A DNA stretch of 64,000 nt from Platycnemis pennipes (lineage: Eukaryota > Arthropoda > Insecta > Odonata > Platycnemididae), in the NCBI GenBank assembly GCA_933228895.1, contig OW121856.1:110831027-110895026 (forward strand), given 5' to 3'. Of the stretch, positions 33,061 to 44,593 are shown in pieces; position 1 is the first letter of the stretch; each line of letters opens with the position of its first letter. Below the pieces are notes generated by a model, which was given only the letters and a program-made list of their open reading frames with translations, was not told the origin of the DNA and made no database searches. Both the position numbers and the translations under genes were made by a program.

Positions 33061-34727
33061 TTAAAAGAAAATGATCGCAGAGTGCGATTAACACTCCATT
33101 GTTATCACACGAGATATTCAATCGGGAGTCGATAGAATCGCATTAACGCCCTAAGGAATAACAATAAAACAGAGCCTCACTTTGTCTTTGAGCCGATCTG
33201 AAAGGGAGTCTCTCCTTTCACTCCTTTAATAATAGAACGATGCGCTAAGACCGGAAATACGCAAAAGAGTTAACTACAGTGAGACCACAACGGCGGCCGG
33301 GTGGCGTGGAAGGACTCGCAAAACGATCACTGGTCGAAAAAGCACAAATTGCACAGCCCTCTTCCTTGGACTGCTTGTGATGAAAAGAACAAGGGTATTC
33401 TTGGGGACATTAATAAGGAGAAAAGGGATACATCATCATTATCATCTCAAGCGTTCTACTAGTCAGATTAGGTTGCCATGGAGTACACCAACCCTCTTCT
33501 CTGATTGGCACATTTAAAATGGGTAATTTACTACACAATATTCTTACACCGGATCATTATGTATCCTACCAATCTATTCATGCCATCCACAATTCCTTTT
33601 CCATTCCTGAAAATAAAACTGAATATATAGACTTAGAAAATAAAACGATTCAGTTCGAAAAAGGCCGCAAGGATGGTGGCGAATATCACCTGGGATCGAA
33701 GCAAGGCCTGCCGGGCGTGCGGACGACACTCCTTCATGCCAATCAGAACGAATAACCGAACAATATTTCGATATATGTACTAAGTTCGATCCATCGCTGC
33801 CAGGACACAACAATGTTTCTCCTCCCCATCCACTAAAAAAAAGTGTTGGTGACGGCAATACTTTCTAATTAAAAATTTCGATAAATCGTTCACCGCATAT
33901 TTTCCGATAATATCGGCCCCAAATATTACGAGTTAGTGCTGTTGAAAAAAAAGTCCATCGATTCTCGGTCGATACAGCGGCAAGACAAGTAATTTGAGCA
34001 GCAGGACGAGATACCGAAGGAAGGTGTTATGGATGTCATTCCGTCCTCGGTTCTACTCAACAGGGGGCGACTTAAAGTATAAAGGAGATCCCCGCATGTG
34101 TACTTTAATTGAAACGCTCTTAAAAACTGCGCACAGGTCAGATCAGGGCCGGCCGTCGCAAAAACACTGCGACGTTCCGAAAATGTGAAAAAGCGTGGCA
34201 CACCCCGATTTCATTGGCGAACTAGGATTTCATTTTGTGCAAATTTCTCGGGCGATCCTCCAAGGACGACAGGAATAGCCGCGCTTTAAATAAATCTTAA
34301 CGACTTCATTGGTGCTAAACAGGTCAAGAAACAACCTTAGCATGACGCAACACCCACCATGGGATCAAATGATGTTTGGATATTGATGAGTCATGGATGA
34401 TCTCCGAATAAAATTCATATTTAAGCCCGTTGGCCAAAATTCACCCTTTAAGTCCACCATGACTATATTCCTACGAAACCCTATTCACGTCGAGACCATC
34501 AATCAAGTCAGCCGTCTTTCAACGTCTTGGAAAAGCAATGGAATAAACAGCGGCATTTTTCCAAAGCTGGAATACCAAGGACGGCACCGCAAGAATGCTG
34601 GAATGGCAGGAACGAAGGCACGTCAAAATTAAGAGCCAAATTGGCACGTGCCACGATGAACTACGGCCATGAAGTCCCAGGAGAGTAAGCCCACCGGAAT
34701 TCCATCAAGCGACGAATGTCAACCACG
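33061..34727. other. Unassigned stretch
   Basis: No recognisable feature. Frames up to about 94 codons match nothing known. Confidence 0.35.
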
Positions 34728-34871
34728 AAAGCCAGTGTATGGGACACGAATGAACTAGGTTTGATAATAGAGAAATAGACAGCGTGCAGCGTAGAGCAGC
34801 TAGGTTCATTAATAGGTGTTACGATAGTTTGAGTAGTGATTCAGAATTAATACAAGAGTTAGGGTGGTAAC
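34728..34871 (+). pseudogene. CR1-like subfamily B coding fragment
   Basis: The plus strand encodes ASVWDTNELGL, then EIDSVQRRAARFINRCYD and ELIQELGW, the C-terminal region of the B-type protein, over about 140 bp. Both ends are truncated and there is no tail. Confidence 0.7.
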
Positions 34872-35462
34872 CAGTCTAACAAACTAAACTAGATGAAGTA
34901 AACAGTCCAGATGACTAAAATGGGCATCGTTATCGAAATCGAAATTTAGATTTGAATCTCCTATCAAACAATCGAGTCGAGTACTCTTGATCGATCTCGA
35001 CTCCGGCGCTCCGGTCTCTCAGCGACTCCTTCGGACGAAGAGAGAAAAATGTTCCGGGAGCGACATTTACGATTTTCCGCCGCTTCTCTCAATGGACAAT
35101 GAGACCAAGATAAGACCCTCTCCATTCAAAGCGCGTCCCAACGTCTCCGGTCGGTGGCCTCCCAGGGTGAGACCTTTTCGGGGACCGGAATGGATCCCCC
35201 CCGAGGGAGAAAACCCATCCATTGTTGGGGGGTTGCTCTAAGGTCGGCGGGCGACTATATCGCGCCATCTATCCTTGTCCCCGTCACCCATTGAAGTATC
35301 TTAAAGACATTGCCTCGCTTTCTTCCCAAACAATGAACGCAAACACTCCAGGAGGCAAATAGGGCACGCCAACTTTCTCTCTCTCCTTTGCTATGGAGAC
35401 AAGGGGGTTGCGGGGAGGGTACAGACAAGGGAGAGATTGAATGGAATCAGTATTAGGGTAAT
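34872..35462. other. Unassigned stretch
   Basis: Nothing recognisable. Confidence 0.35.
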
Positions 35463-35525
35463 ACCAAACCCCCTGCCACACACCCTCGCACTGGCTTGCA
35501 GGGTATCGCGTAGACATAGATGTAA
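35463..35525 (+). repeat. CR1-like 3'-end fragment (B-type)
   Basis: AAACCCCCTGCCACACACCC, then GGCTTGCAGGGTATCGCGTA and a TAGATGTAA tail. Only about 60 bp. Confidence 0.7.
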
Positions 35526-37024
35526 TAGAAAATGTATATTCATCATGCTCTAGGCATCGCCCTTGGAGGAGGAAAATCAAGTTACCCTCCATCAAAATTA
35601 AATTTAAATTTGGCTCAACAGAAATGGTGGAATACATAACGACGATTGCTTTGACAACAGCGAAATTGACAACTGTAATAATATCGCTTAATTCGCATTT
35701 CATTTGAGTTCTATAGCACATGTTATATTCTAAAGCGATTTGGTAAATGCTTTGAAATAACTCGTACGTCAAATGATGTATTCATAGATGGTATGGACAC
35801 TTTTTATGTTAATCTTTATAACCATTTTATATGCGTACATATATTAATTTGTAACTGCCAGAAAAAAATTGCAACAGCCACACTCTGCCGTATTTATGGA
35901 ATGGCAACATAATCATGAGAACTTTGGCTTCCGGGGTATTTAATTTCGCTCTTTACTTGTGTTATATGTATGCATAATCGCCGGAGTGGATCAAATGAAT
36001 TATTATAATTAATTGAAGAAATATATGAGGATATTATGGGCACACAAATATATGGCTGCACATAAATGATCAGACACAAAGTTAAGGGTTGAGGGATGAA
36101 GGAAAATATCAGTATGCATTTAACACGCTCTGTAATTTGGCAAGAACACATTTATAATGTTTTTGTATTGAGACATGAATGCTGCGTTTTTAAATGATTT
36201 AATGTAATCCCGTGTTTTAAGTTCTCGGGCAGAGAATCTCGACATTTGTAGGCAGTCATAAAAAAAACTTTTTACGTAAATATTAGTTCGGGGAATGGGA
36301 TAACGTAGAAAATTACTGCGAACGTAATGGGTTCTGGGAAATTTCTGATATGGCCTAAAACATTCCTGTCAAGTAATTAGGGGTTTCCTCCTTAAAAATA
36401 TGGAGGTGTAAGGTACCTATTAAGTTTTTCCTGCTGTAATAATTATTTTATACGAATGAATATATGGATGCTGGGATATACTAGCGTGATTAGGAAGACA
36501 AGGGAGTCAGATAGGGCGAGAACGACTTCCCTAACCGGGGGTGAATGAACCAGGGACACCATTCACTTTCCTTTTGACCACGGAGAGTACATGGAGACTT
36601 TTTGCCGAAATAGCTCTACATCCAAAGAAGTTTGTGCCTGACGAGCATTTGTAAGGATGTCATTTAAACGAAACTGGCTGCTCAACATAATAAGACATTA
36701 ATCTAATACCACTCTCCCCTTGGAGTTATGCTCCGTACAGCTGTAGAAATGTCACCCACGAGTATCCTTATACAATCCATTTGGGGATGGGAGCAGTCAC
36801 TTGCGTCACGGTCACGCCCAGCTCGTCACGTCACGCTCCTAGCAAACGCGACGACCCCACAATTTATTCCTGGCTCTGACATTATCCGCGTTTCGGCGCA
36901 TAAACAGGGGCTGCTTCGTAATCACACACAGCAAAATGCGACAAAGGAAAAGGCAAACTGGCAAACAGATAAACGCACCGCTGCGCAATACAAAAAGCAC
37001 CTTAATATTCCGAGGCGAATGAAA
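35526..37024. other. Unassigned AT-rich stretch
   Basis: No recognisable feature. A 200-codon plus frame begins at 36728 and runs into the SINE-like segment after 37025. Its product matches no family I know and it is probably chance. Confidence 0.35.
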
Positions 37025-37205
37025 CTGAGTTTATTTATTTATTTCATTTACCATTGGCCCGAAAACGACACAGATGGCCTTCACGTCAGGCATCTCAACA
37101 GCTATACAAGCACAGACATCCAAATCGCCCCAGGAAGTGAAACCGCGACCCTGGGTTTGAAGGACGAGGGATTTAACCCCGCCGCCACTATGGCGGGCAA
37201 AGTTC
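37025..37205 (-). mobile_element. Possible SINE with (AAAT)n tail
   Basis: Minus strand: a GGGGTTAAATCCC box B-like segment near 37175-37187, about 120 bp of body, then a TGAAATAAATAAATAAAC tail at 37025-37045. The layout fits a short polymerase III retroposon. I have no second copy in the window to confirm it. Confidence 0.35.
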
Positions 37206-37349
37206 ACGAGAGAGTGATAGCAAATATGGAATGTAGATGGAGTGCAATTAGTCGATGCAATCAGTTCAGCGAGAGAAGAGTCGTACACGGGGAAATGAAT
37301 CCAAAATGGAAAAACGCATTCTCCAAATGACATCGATGTCCGATCAATT

Positions 37350-37505
37350 ACCCCATCGCCATTTCATGAGACATGAAGTCCTGATGAAGACAATCTTCGA
37401 ATCGCCAAGTGATGAAGGATGGGAAAGTACCAACGTGAATGTGCAGAGATTAGCCGACAGGAGAATTGAGCTGCGTCAAACCAATATCAGGGTTGTTGGC
37501 TGATG
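37350..37505 (+). pseudogene. RTE-type 3'-terminal fragment
   Basis: The plus strand reads MRHEVLMKTIFES, then NVQRLADRRIELR and the family's terminal segment, followed by TGATGATGA. It matches the end of the RTE copy at 19730-20256, with an internal deletion across the GRPRMRYIEQ region. Confidence 0.6.
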
Positions 37506-37768
37506 ATGACGAAATAATAGTCAGCTACAATGAACTTTTTAATACGTCACAGGGACAGAAGCCGACGTGATGTGGGACCAAAGGAAAAAAAACCTGGTCA
37601 AAAGTCGAAAAATGAAGTTCCCTTAAAGCGGCCAAAAATAGAGTATGAATATTATTGATTATGTACTCTTCAATACAGTATACCACACGGAGCACATGAG
37701 AAGTCAGGATGATACGTACGACCTGTCAAAGTTTTTTTGCTGTTGCTATTGAATTGCTGAATAGGTAT
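37506..37768. other. Unassigned short stretch
   Basis: Non-coding spacer between an RTE fragment and a CR1-like copy; nothing recognisable. Confidence 0.35.
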
Positions 37769-38118
37769 ATTGTACAGCGAAGATCGGCAAGATTTGTAAA
37801 GGGCCGGTACGATAACTATATTAGCGTAACCAGTCTATTAAATGAATTAAAATGGGAATCATTGTCTGATCGCAGGTTGAAATTAAGGCTTAATCTCTTA
37901 ACCCTAAATAAATTCCAAAGACAATAAATAAAGATAAATTCCAAGACTATTTTCCGTGATGATGTTAAAAATATTTAGCGAACCCCAACTTACAATGGTA
38001 TACTGGACCATAATCATAAAATTAGAGAAATTGATTGCCAAACTGACAGATTCATAATGTCCTTTTTCCTCGTACAATTAGGGATATGAATAGCGGTAAA
38101 TATGTCCAATACGGGTGA
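37769..38118 (+). pseudogene. CR1-like subfamily A, coding fragment
   Basis: The plus strand encodes VQRRSARFVKGRYDNYISVT and SLLNELKWESLSDRRLK, then IREIDC in shifted frames. It matches the intact A copy at 44594-46243. A small internal duplication (AAATAAATTCCAA repeated) and stops disrupt it. It ends without the 3' tail and is followed by a B-type copy. Confidence 0.7.
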
Positions 38119-38194
38119 ATCAATCCATAGCATAGGCAGTTGCATGTTGGAGTAAGGACTTGAAGGTAACCCAACTAACAGCACGTTTTTGCAT

Positions 38195-38676
38195 TAAAAG
38201 GAGTAACGATAGTTTGGGTAGTGTTTCAGAATTAATACAAGAATTAGGGTGGGAATCATTATCAGAGCGTAGGTTAAGGTGCAGATTAAATCCATTAGAG
38301 AAATTTAAATCGGATAGCTTTAATGAAGATGTTAGGCACATATTAAAAACACCAGCGTATTATGCTAGATTCCACCAGATAAATAAGATTAGAGAGATAG
38401 ATGTCGTACTGATAGATTCAAAAGTCATTTTTCCCCCGCACTACAAGAGAACAGAATAGGCATCATAACAAAGGGATAGGTAGGTGAAATATGTTAGAGT
38501 AGTCTGTAGTGCATGATGTATTTATTAATCCCTTAAATACTATAGATACCAATAATCTAGTTGCATTATTCCCTATCGTTGCTTGTTTGCATGACGGTAG
38601 TGCATGCTTGGTGATCTTCACCCCCTGCCACACACCCTCGCGCTGGCTTGCAGGGTATCGTGTGGATGTAGATGCA
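38195..38676 (+). pseudogene. CR1-like subfamily B, 3' fragment with complete tail
   Basis: The plus strand encodes SELIQELGWESLSERRLR and VRHILKTPAYYARF. The B-type 3' UTR follows and ends at CTTGCAGGGTATCGTGTGGA then TGTAGATGC. It lies 76 bp after the A-type fragment in the same orientation. Confidence 0.75.
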
Positions 38677-39159
38677 CAACTCTCCTGCCTCCTATTGTTG
38701 TTGCCGCTTGCACGCACTAACGGAACCCTTCGTTGTACTTTGTTGGGGGATTTTCTGGCTGTGTTCACGGATTGTATTCAATTGGCTTTGCGAGTGTGTC
38801 CAGAGAACATCTACTGAAATTTTTTCAACAATAAATGTTCATTAATAGCTAACTATACTTTATTAACCACGAGTTAAATTTATTTTCTAGTTTCTGGTAC
38901 CTTTGATGTGCCGAGATTTTAGCGAATGTATGTACATAAGCGTAGAAAAATTTTTAAACAAATTTTTAAATTGTAAGCATCGATAATATGATAGAAATAT
39001 ATAATTTTGTAAATATATTTCGGTTAACGCAAGGATGGAAATATTTGACGCTACAAGATCTCGTCGTATGATTTATTGGTGCAGATGTTTTCAATTCTAC
39101 CCATTCCGTGCATTAATTTATGAATTAATAATGAATTATTTTAACGAATTCAAGGATCA
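38677..39159. other. Unassigned stretch
   Basis: AT-rich; nothing recognisable. Confidence 0.35.
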
Positions 39160-39250
39160 CGTACTAGCCGTGAAAAGTTTAGCGGCATTACCCGCTGAAA
39201 TTACACCAGGGGGTCCGGGTTCGAGTCCCGGTCAAGGCGAATGATTTTTT
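39160..39250 (+). mobile_element. tRNA-derived SINE head
   Basis: Box B GGTTCGAGTCC at 39218-39228, preceded by GAAATTACACCAGG and followed by GGTCAAGGCGAATGATTTTT. The missing 5' acceptor arm and the trailing T-run mark it as a SINE relic rather than a tRNA gene. Confidence 0.5.
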
Positions 39251-39418
39251 TCTCTGAGGAATATTTGCTATAGTGAATTATTTTACGTCGAACATAGAAA
39301 GTTAGTATTTAATTGTATCTTATTAAACGGAAAATCTTATGCTACTCTCTGCTTCGCTATTTTTACGTTTTTTAATTAGTGAAGTTTAGACTAGTATTAT
39401 ATCACTAAATATTTTTTA

Positions 39419-39504
39419 TGCATGATATGTAGTGCATGTTTGGTGAGAATTCACCCCCTGCCACGCACCTTTATGGTGGCTTGCAGGGTATTATGTAGAT
39501 CTCT
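39419..39504 (+). repeat. CR1-like subfamily A, 3'-end fragment
   Basis: TTTGGTGAGAATTCACCCCC, then GGTGGCTTGCAGGGTATTAT and GTAGATCTC. Matches the reverse complement of the 3' ends at 16333 and 44369. Confidence 0.7.
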
Positions 39505-41277
39505 AGTTGCTACACTTATAATTCTTACTGTATATTCAAAGAAATGCTCTAAAGGGATTCTCAACTGTTGACCATAATACATGAGAGATAGCGAAAAAAT
39601 AATGACGTAATCAGGTTTAGCAGCTCAAATTACTAGTTAGTTAAGTTAGAGCAAAAATACGAAGTAAAACCTGAAAACGACGGTGTAATTAATTTTGTCG
39701 GGCCTTTTTCCAATCGGTCCCACTGTGCGCCGCTGACTCCGAAGGCGGCGACGCGCAACGGAGGAATTGGGAAAATCCCAGGAGTCGCATGTATGTACGT
39801 ACATCCCGCTCCCAAATCGCAATTCCACTCCTCGAATCGAGTCGCGATCCCCGAACCCTTGACATTCCCCGAAAGAAAAAAAAACCTTTTTTTCGGCAGA
39901 TAATGCGCAGCCCAACCATTTTTCGATATTCCCGTTGAAGTAGAGATAACGCGCATGACGCTATCTAACGGTAAGTTTAGAAGGTACAGACCATTAACGA
40001 GCACAAACGAGTTTATGCGCGGCTTCCGAAAATAATTTGCTAAACATAAGAGTAGTAAAAAAATAGAATAGCATATCTAGTAGCATAAAATAACGGAGTT
40101 TTATTATTAATTTTCTTTACCTCTAGTACTTTTCTAATATAAACCGAGCATGTTTTTTTCAACCCTTTTTTGTGTGGATATTTCGCGCGTATATCCGCCG
40201 GCACATACATTTCCCAGGGTCTACCTCCGATCAGCAGTTGCTCATAATGGCCGGCAGATGTCTCGTCCCTGCTTGGGGAGGAGCCAGGCTATCGCCCAAA
40301 TGCCCATAACGCACCTCACTTGTTTTGCCCCTCTATTTTTCTTCTTTCCCCTCATCGTCGTCGTTTTGGCGCGCCACCTATTTCTATTTCGAAACGGCAA
40401 TGGCGTCCGCTCCACTGGAAATACACACGGCCGCCCTCGGGCGGAGGGGAAGAACTGATAAACAAGAAACAACTGCGCGAAAAGAAGATGTGTGTGTGTG
40501 CGCCTGCTAGGGAAGCGTCCCTTTTCATGAATGCGGCTCAAGAGGGCGTCGCGACGCGTCGGTGGCGATAGAGTAGACCTTCGAGGAGAGATAGAGAGAG
40601 AGAGGCAGAGTAAACAACTTCGAGGAACAGACGTACGCCCCAGCAGCGGTTCAGTAAGTGAACGAAAGCTGGTTTGGACTTTCGCGACTCGGCTTACTCC
40701 TTCGAACCCAGGTGTTACCTCATACGAGGCACGATTCGGATTAAACTCCAATATGCTCCCAAGATCACCATCGGTCAACAATCTTAAGATTGGTTTGACG
40801 CAGCCCTCCACTCGATTCTCCTATCGGTCAGCCTCTTCATATTTCTTCTGTTTTCCATCCCTCACAACCTGTTGTTCTATGTTGTGGTACAGAGATTTCG
40901 GGGGGGCGTCCAGAAGTGTGTGAACGACTCCGAACTTTCGGGACTCCAGAGGTCGGGGTGAGCGGTTTCCTTGGGTTACAGAGAGGGGTTGAGACAAAGG
41001 AGGAGGGTTGGTCATCCTGGACCGCGGGTCAGTGTCTCAAAAACCCCTCTTGACACCCGGGGAGGTCGCCACCCTCCTACCACCCCCAACCCCCTCGCCA
41101 ACCCCTGCTCACCCCGTTTCCATCCTCTGCACCCCCCCCCCCACCCACGCACCCCCTTTCGCCACCCCCTGCACCAAAAATTGGGCATATAAGGAGAAGA
41201 TGGCAGGGCCCAAGAGAGTTCGTCCCAACCCCCAGGCTCTGTCGGCCTCGATCACGACAAGCCTTCCCCGCTCCCTG
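39505..41277. other. Unassigned stretch
   Basis: No gene recognised. It holds a TG/GA microsatellite near 40485-40610 and a C-rich part at 41040-41170. Overlapping frames on both strands at 40150-40920 match nothing known. Confidence 0.35.
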
Positions 41278-41406
41278 GAAAGTCGGCGAGAGCAAGACTG
41301 CCATTTCCCCTGCACCCTCCGCACCCGGTAAAAGTCGGCGAGAGCAAGACTGCCATTTCCCCTGCACCCTCCGCACCCGGTAAAAGTCGGCGAGAGCAAG
41401 ACTGCC
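41278..41406. repeat. 52-bp tandem repeat, about 2.5 units
   Basis: A unit starting AAAGTCGGCGAGAGCAAGAC and ending CCGCACCCGGT is repeated head to tail. It abuts the truncated end of the RTE fragment at 41419, whose minus-strand frame runs into it. Confidence 0.85.
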
Positions 41407-41418
41407 TACACCCGCTTG

Positions 41419-42165
41419 TCCCTTTTCTCCCACTGTTCTTAAGACTTTTTCGTTTGTCACTCGATCCATCCATTTTATCTTCATCATTCTTCGGTAGCAC
41501 CACATTTCAAATGCTTCCAGCCTGGACTTCTCTGCTGCTGCTATTGTCCATGCTTCGCTGCCATACAGTAAATTGCTCCAGATGTGTGTTCTAATGAAAT
41601 GTTTCCTCACTTCCACGCTTGTATTTGCAGCTGTAAGCAGAATCTTCTTTTGCTAAAATGCTCTTTTCGCCTGGTCAATTCTACTGGCAATTTCTCCTTT
41701 ACTTCGTCCATCGCTGGCACCCCAGGTAACAGAACTCTTCCACCTCCTGGATTTTTTTTTTCCTAGTTTAACATTGGTCCTGGCTTCTTTTCTCATACAA
41801 CACACCAATACCTCAATTTTCTTTTTCTTGATCTTCAGATGATATATGGTCATTGTTCTTTCCATATTTCCTAGTTTCTTCCCTAATTCTCCTTCTGTTT
41901 CTGCCATGACTGCTTTGTCATCGGCGAATCGTAGTATGCCGATTTTCTCTCCGTGGATATTCACTCCCGCAGTCTATTTCTTTGACTTCTTGGACGGCTT
42001 CCTCGATGTAGACATTGAATAATACGGGAGACAGTGCAAAACCTTGTCTCACTGCTTCCTTTATGCTTGATATTCTACTGCTGGGTACATATTTGATTAC
42101 GCCAGCCTGGTTTTATACAAGCTGTGGATGTATCTTCGGCCACTGTATGTTAGTACAATTTCTTT
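41419..42165 (-). pseudogene. RTE-type retrotransposon, reverse transcriptase and C-terminal fragment
   Basis: The minus strand encodes EAVRQGFALSPVLFNVYIEE, then, after a frameshift, GEKIGILRFADDKAVMAET with the catalytic FADD box. It continues through ASDGRSKGEIASRIDQAKRA to, in another frame, VRKHFIRTHIWSNLLYGSEA and EMWCYRRMMKIKWMDRVTNE. The order is that of RTE-clade proteins. Frameshifts near 41970 and 41640 inactivate it, and the 3' end is lost at the 52-bp tandem repeat. In an intact element this enzyme copies the RNA at a nicked target. Confidence 0.78.
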
Positions 42166-42184
42166 CAGAGTTCAGAAGATGGCT

Positions 42185-42300
42185 ATTTCGCGAAATAAAA
42201 ACGTCACTTCCAGTGAAGACTGCTCGGGTTCTCCACTTCCTACACACACGTCGACGTTTCGGAAGACATGTCTTTCTCCATCTTCAGGCATGCACTATAT
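42185..42300 (-). mobile_element. Penelope-like 3' tail fragment
   Basis: Minus strand: CTGAAGATGG, a self-complementary AAAGACATGTCTT segment and CCGAAACGTCGACG. This is the same order as the tails at 1139-1238 and 12281-12452. It lies directly upstream of the RTE fragment on the same strand. Confidence 0.45.
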
Positions 42301-42781
42301 CGGCTGCGGTGGAGGAAGTAACCCAACCCTTTAATACTGGCGTTCGCGGGGAAAGTCGCGATCTTGATTAAAGACGTCACTTCACGTCGAATCTGGGGTG
42401 GGGGGGAGATCGAAGAAGGAATGACGGGAAGGAAATGTATTTCTTTGTCACGCCGAAGGAGAAGACTTCTTACCTTCGTTCATTCCCGGATATTGCATCA
42501 CATCAGCTGCACACTGACAGTCATCTGTCGCAAGTTTCTTGCAAAATAGAAATAGCAATAAAATGAGTCATCGATCAACCTCAGTAACAGTTATTTAGCG
42601 AATTAAGAAAGAACGTGTAACATTACGCGAAACGTTAGCGCATTCAACCCATTCGATAATTTAGCCTTTCGCCGGGTTGCTGGTACAATTAGGGGAGCGT
42701 ACGTCTGTACAGCACAGCGAACACAGTTCATTACTTTGAGCGTATTTGATGAATGTGTTCAATAGTAAAAATTAGGCGTAA
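42301..42781. other. Unassigned stretch
   Basis: Nothing recognisable. Confidence 0.35.
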
Positions 42782-42834
42782 ATTCACTCCATGAAACACA
42801 CCTTTATGATTACTCGCAGGGTATTTGCAGATGT
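42782..42834 (+). repeat. Degenerate CR1-like 3'-end fragment
   Basis: ATTCACTCC, ACACACCTTTATG and CGCAGGGTAT then GCAGATGTA follow the family's 3' end with several changes. Confidence 0.4.
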
Positions 42835-43677
42835 ATTTTAAATTTATAATACTCCTTACTAGTTGCATCAATAAAAGAAACATATTTGTCTTTCGCCAGG
42901 AATAATTATTTTTCTTTCGTTGTTCATTTACAACACCTCGGGTTTTTTCGTTCAGCTATTATCTGAAACGTATTTATTTTGGCTTCAATTATGAACAGAC
43001 AATGAGTTTTGATTTAAACAGAATTTATAACGTTTGAGGTCGGTACAAAGTCGTATTCCACGATGCCTGATGCATCGCTATCAGGCTTTGCATTGAGAAG
43101 AGGCGTGTTGACATCAGCATATGTATAGGTACCATGATGATGACACTTCGCATCAAGTGAGGAGGGAATGTAGAGCTCCTAAAGGGGTTATGATCCCCCC
43201 CCCCCCCCCAATGCATATAAATTCGTCGACAAATGGCCACCTTTAGTGCATCACGCTTCAACGGCTTCCGCAGGCAGCCAGGAAAAGCTGTGTGTGTTGG
43301 GGGTCGCATTGGGGGAAGGGGCTGGGGCTTAAGGGGGGGGCGCGCAACCCCTTTCAACCCCAGGGCCACTTCCACCCTGCCCCTCGAAAGGGGTTCAAAC
43401 CCCCTAGGGGGTTGGCAGGAAATTGAAAACAGGCTGCGAGTCTGGATTTCCCCGGAGGCCGACCCCTTGAATTCGCGCGTCTTGGGCGCGAGGCACGTGA
43501 TCAAGGAGCAGTTCCTCAGAGAAAAGCGCCTTCCTCCTCCTAGCGACGAAGCGTTGTTGGCCTAGCCGAGGGACCGAGGCAGAGGAAATCAAGTCTATTC
43601 GTTTGCGAGAGAACGCTTAATGCAGGCCTCGAATGGGGTGCTTTCCTGATATTGTAATGCATTTTTTCAAAGGCATA
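42835..43677. other. Unassigned stretch
   Basis: No gene recognised. A 15-C tract lies at 43195-43209, then G-rich sequence with overlapping open frames on both strands that match nothing known. Confidence 0.35.
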
Positions 43678-43868
43678 TGACATCTGTGAGCACGCACTTG
43701 AAGAACTTAGATTTTAAAATGACTATAAGTATTTTTCCTCTTTAATTAAATGGTGAAAAATTATCAACGGCGCGAAAACACAAAGACAAACTATTGCATG
43801 ACGGTAAATTATGCGAGTGACGTGAAAAGTATCTTTCTCCTTCCTGCCGCTAGGTTGTGCTGCAAACT
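43678..43868. repeat. Unclassified dispersed repeat, copy 2, left part
   Basis: Matches 32228-32415: TTAGATTTTAAAATGACTAT, GGCGCGAAAACAC and ACTATTGCATGACGGTAAAT. The repeat stops exactly where a CR1-like tail begins and resumes at 47130. Confidence 0.6.
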
Positions 43869-44368
43869 TCTACATCCACACGATACCCTGCAACCCACCG
43901 CGAGGGTGTGTGGCAGGGGGTGAGGATCACCAAGCATGCACTATTAAAATGCAAACAAACAACTATAGGGTCTCATGCAACTAGATTGTTAGTATCTACA
44001 TAGTATTTAAGGGATTAATACATGAATCATGCACTAAGGACTACTCTAAAATATTTCCCCTACCTATCCCTTTGCTATGCTGCCTATTCTGTTCTCATGT
44101 GGGTCAGAGTTTGATCCCCAGCTTCAGACCACATATCCCTATCCCTTCTATCCCTTCCATCCCTATCCTTATACCTTTCCTCCCGGTCTGAAGGGCCTAT
44201 TAGTGCGGAAACAGACTTGAAAACACCATGAGTGTTCTCATGTAGTAAAGGGGGAAAAATGCCATTTTGAATCTATCGGTACGACAATCTATCTATCTAA
44301 TCTTATTTATCTGGTCGAATCTAGCATAATACGCTGGTGTTTTTGATATGTGCCTAACATCTTCAGTA
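43869..44368 (-). pseudogene. CR1-like subfamily B, interrupted by a SINE and by subfamily A
   Basis: Minus-strand B-type 3' end: tail CTACATCCACACGATACCC at 43870, 3' UTR to about 44245, and the last codons to 44368. The SINE at 44101-44232 and the A-type element starting at 44369 both interrupt it. A further 30 bp of the same B copy (AGTAAAGCTATCCGATTGAA) appears at 46270-46299, beyond the A-type element. Confidence 0.75.
44101..44232 (+). mobile_element. SINE insertion with 11-bp target duplication
   Basis: The 132-bp insert is flanked by TGTTCTCATGT at 44090-44100 and 44233-44243. It begins with a degenerate box B (GAGTTTGATCCCC), has a pyrimidine-rich centre, and contains ATACCTTTCCTCCCGGTC as in the longer SINE at 59480-59800. 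It is an internally shortened member of that family. Confidence 0.7.
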
Positions 44369-44593
44369 CATCTACATCTACATAATACCCTGCAAGCCAC
44401 CACAAGGGTGTGTGGCAGGGGGTGATTGCTCACCAAACATGCACTACATATCATGCATAAAAAAGGAATAGTATTAATATAGTAGTCAGAACTACACTAT
44501 TTAAAAAAGATAGAAATTGCAAAGAAAACATGCAAAAACATTCTGTTAGTAGGGTTAGCTTTAAGTACTCATACCAACATGCAGCTACCAATG

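Noticed and set aside
36728..37330. 200-codon plus-strand frame as a host gene
   Set aside because: No recognisable domain, and the frame crosses a SINE-like segment at 37025-37205.
39160..39250. Functional tRNA gene
   Set aside because: A good box B and T-arm, but no matching 5' acceptor strand or anticodon arm; the same head recurs in SINEs at 2803 and 59480.
41278..41406. CRISPR-like array
   Set aside because: Direct head-to-tail 52-bp units without unique spacers; an ordinary tandem duplication in eukaryotic DNA.
43380..43410. tRNA-like box B (GGGGTTCAAACCCC)
   Set aside because: It is simply a short palindrome in G/C-rich sequence with no A box or cloverleaf.
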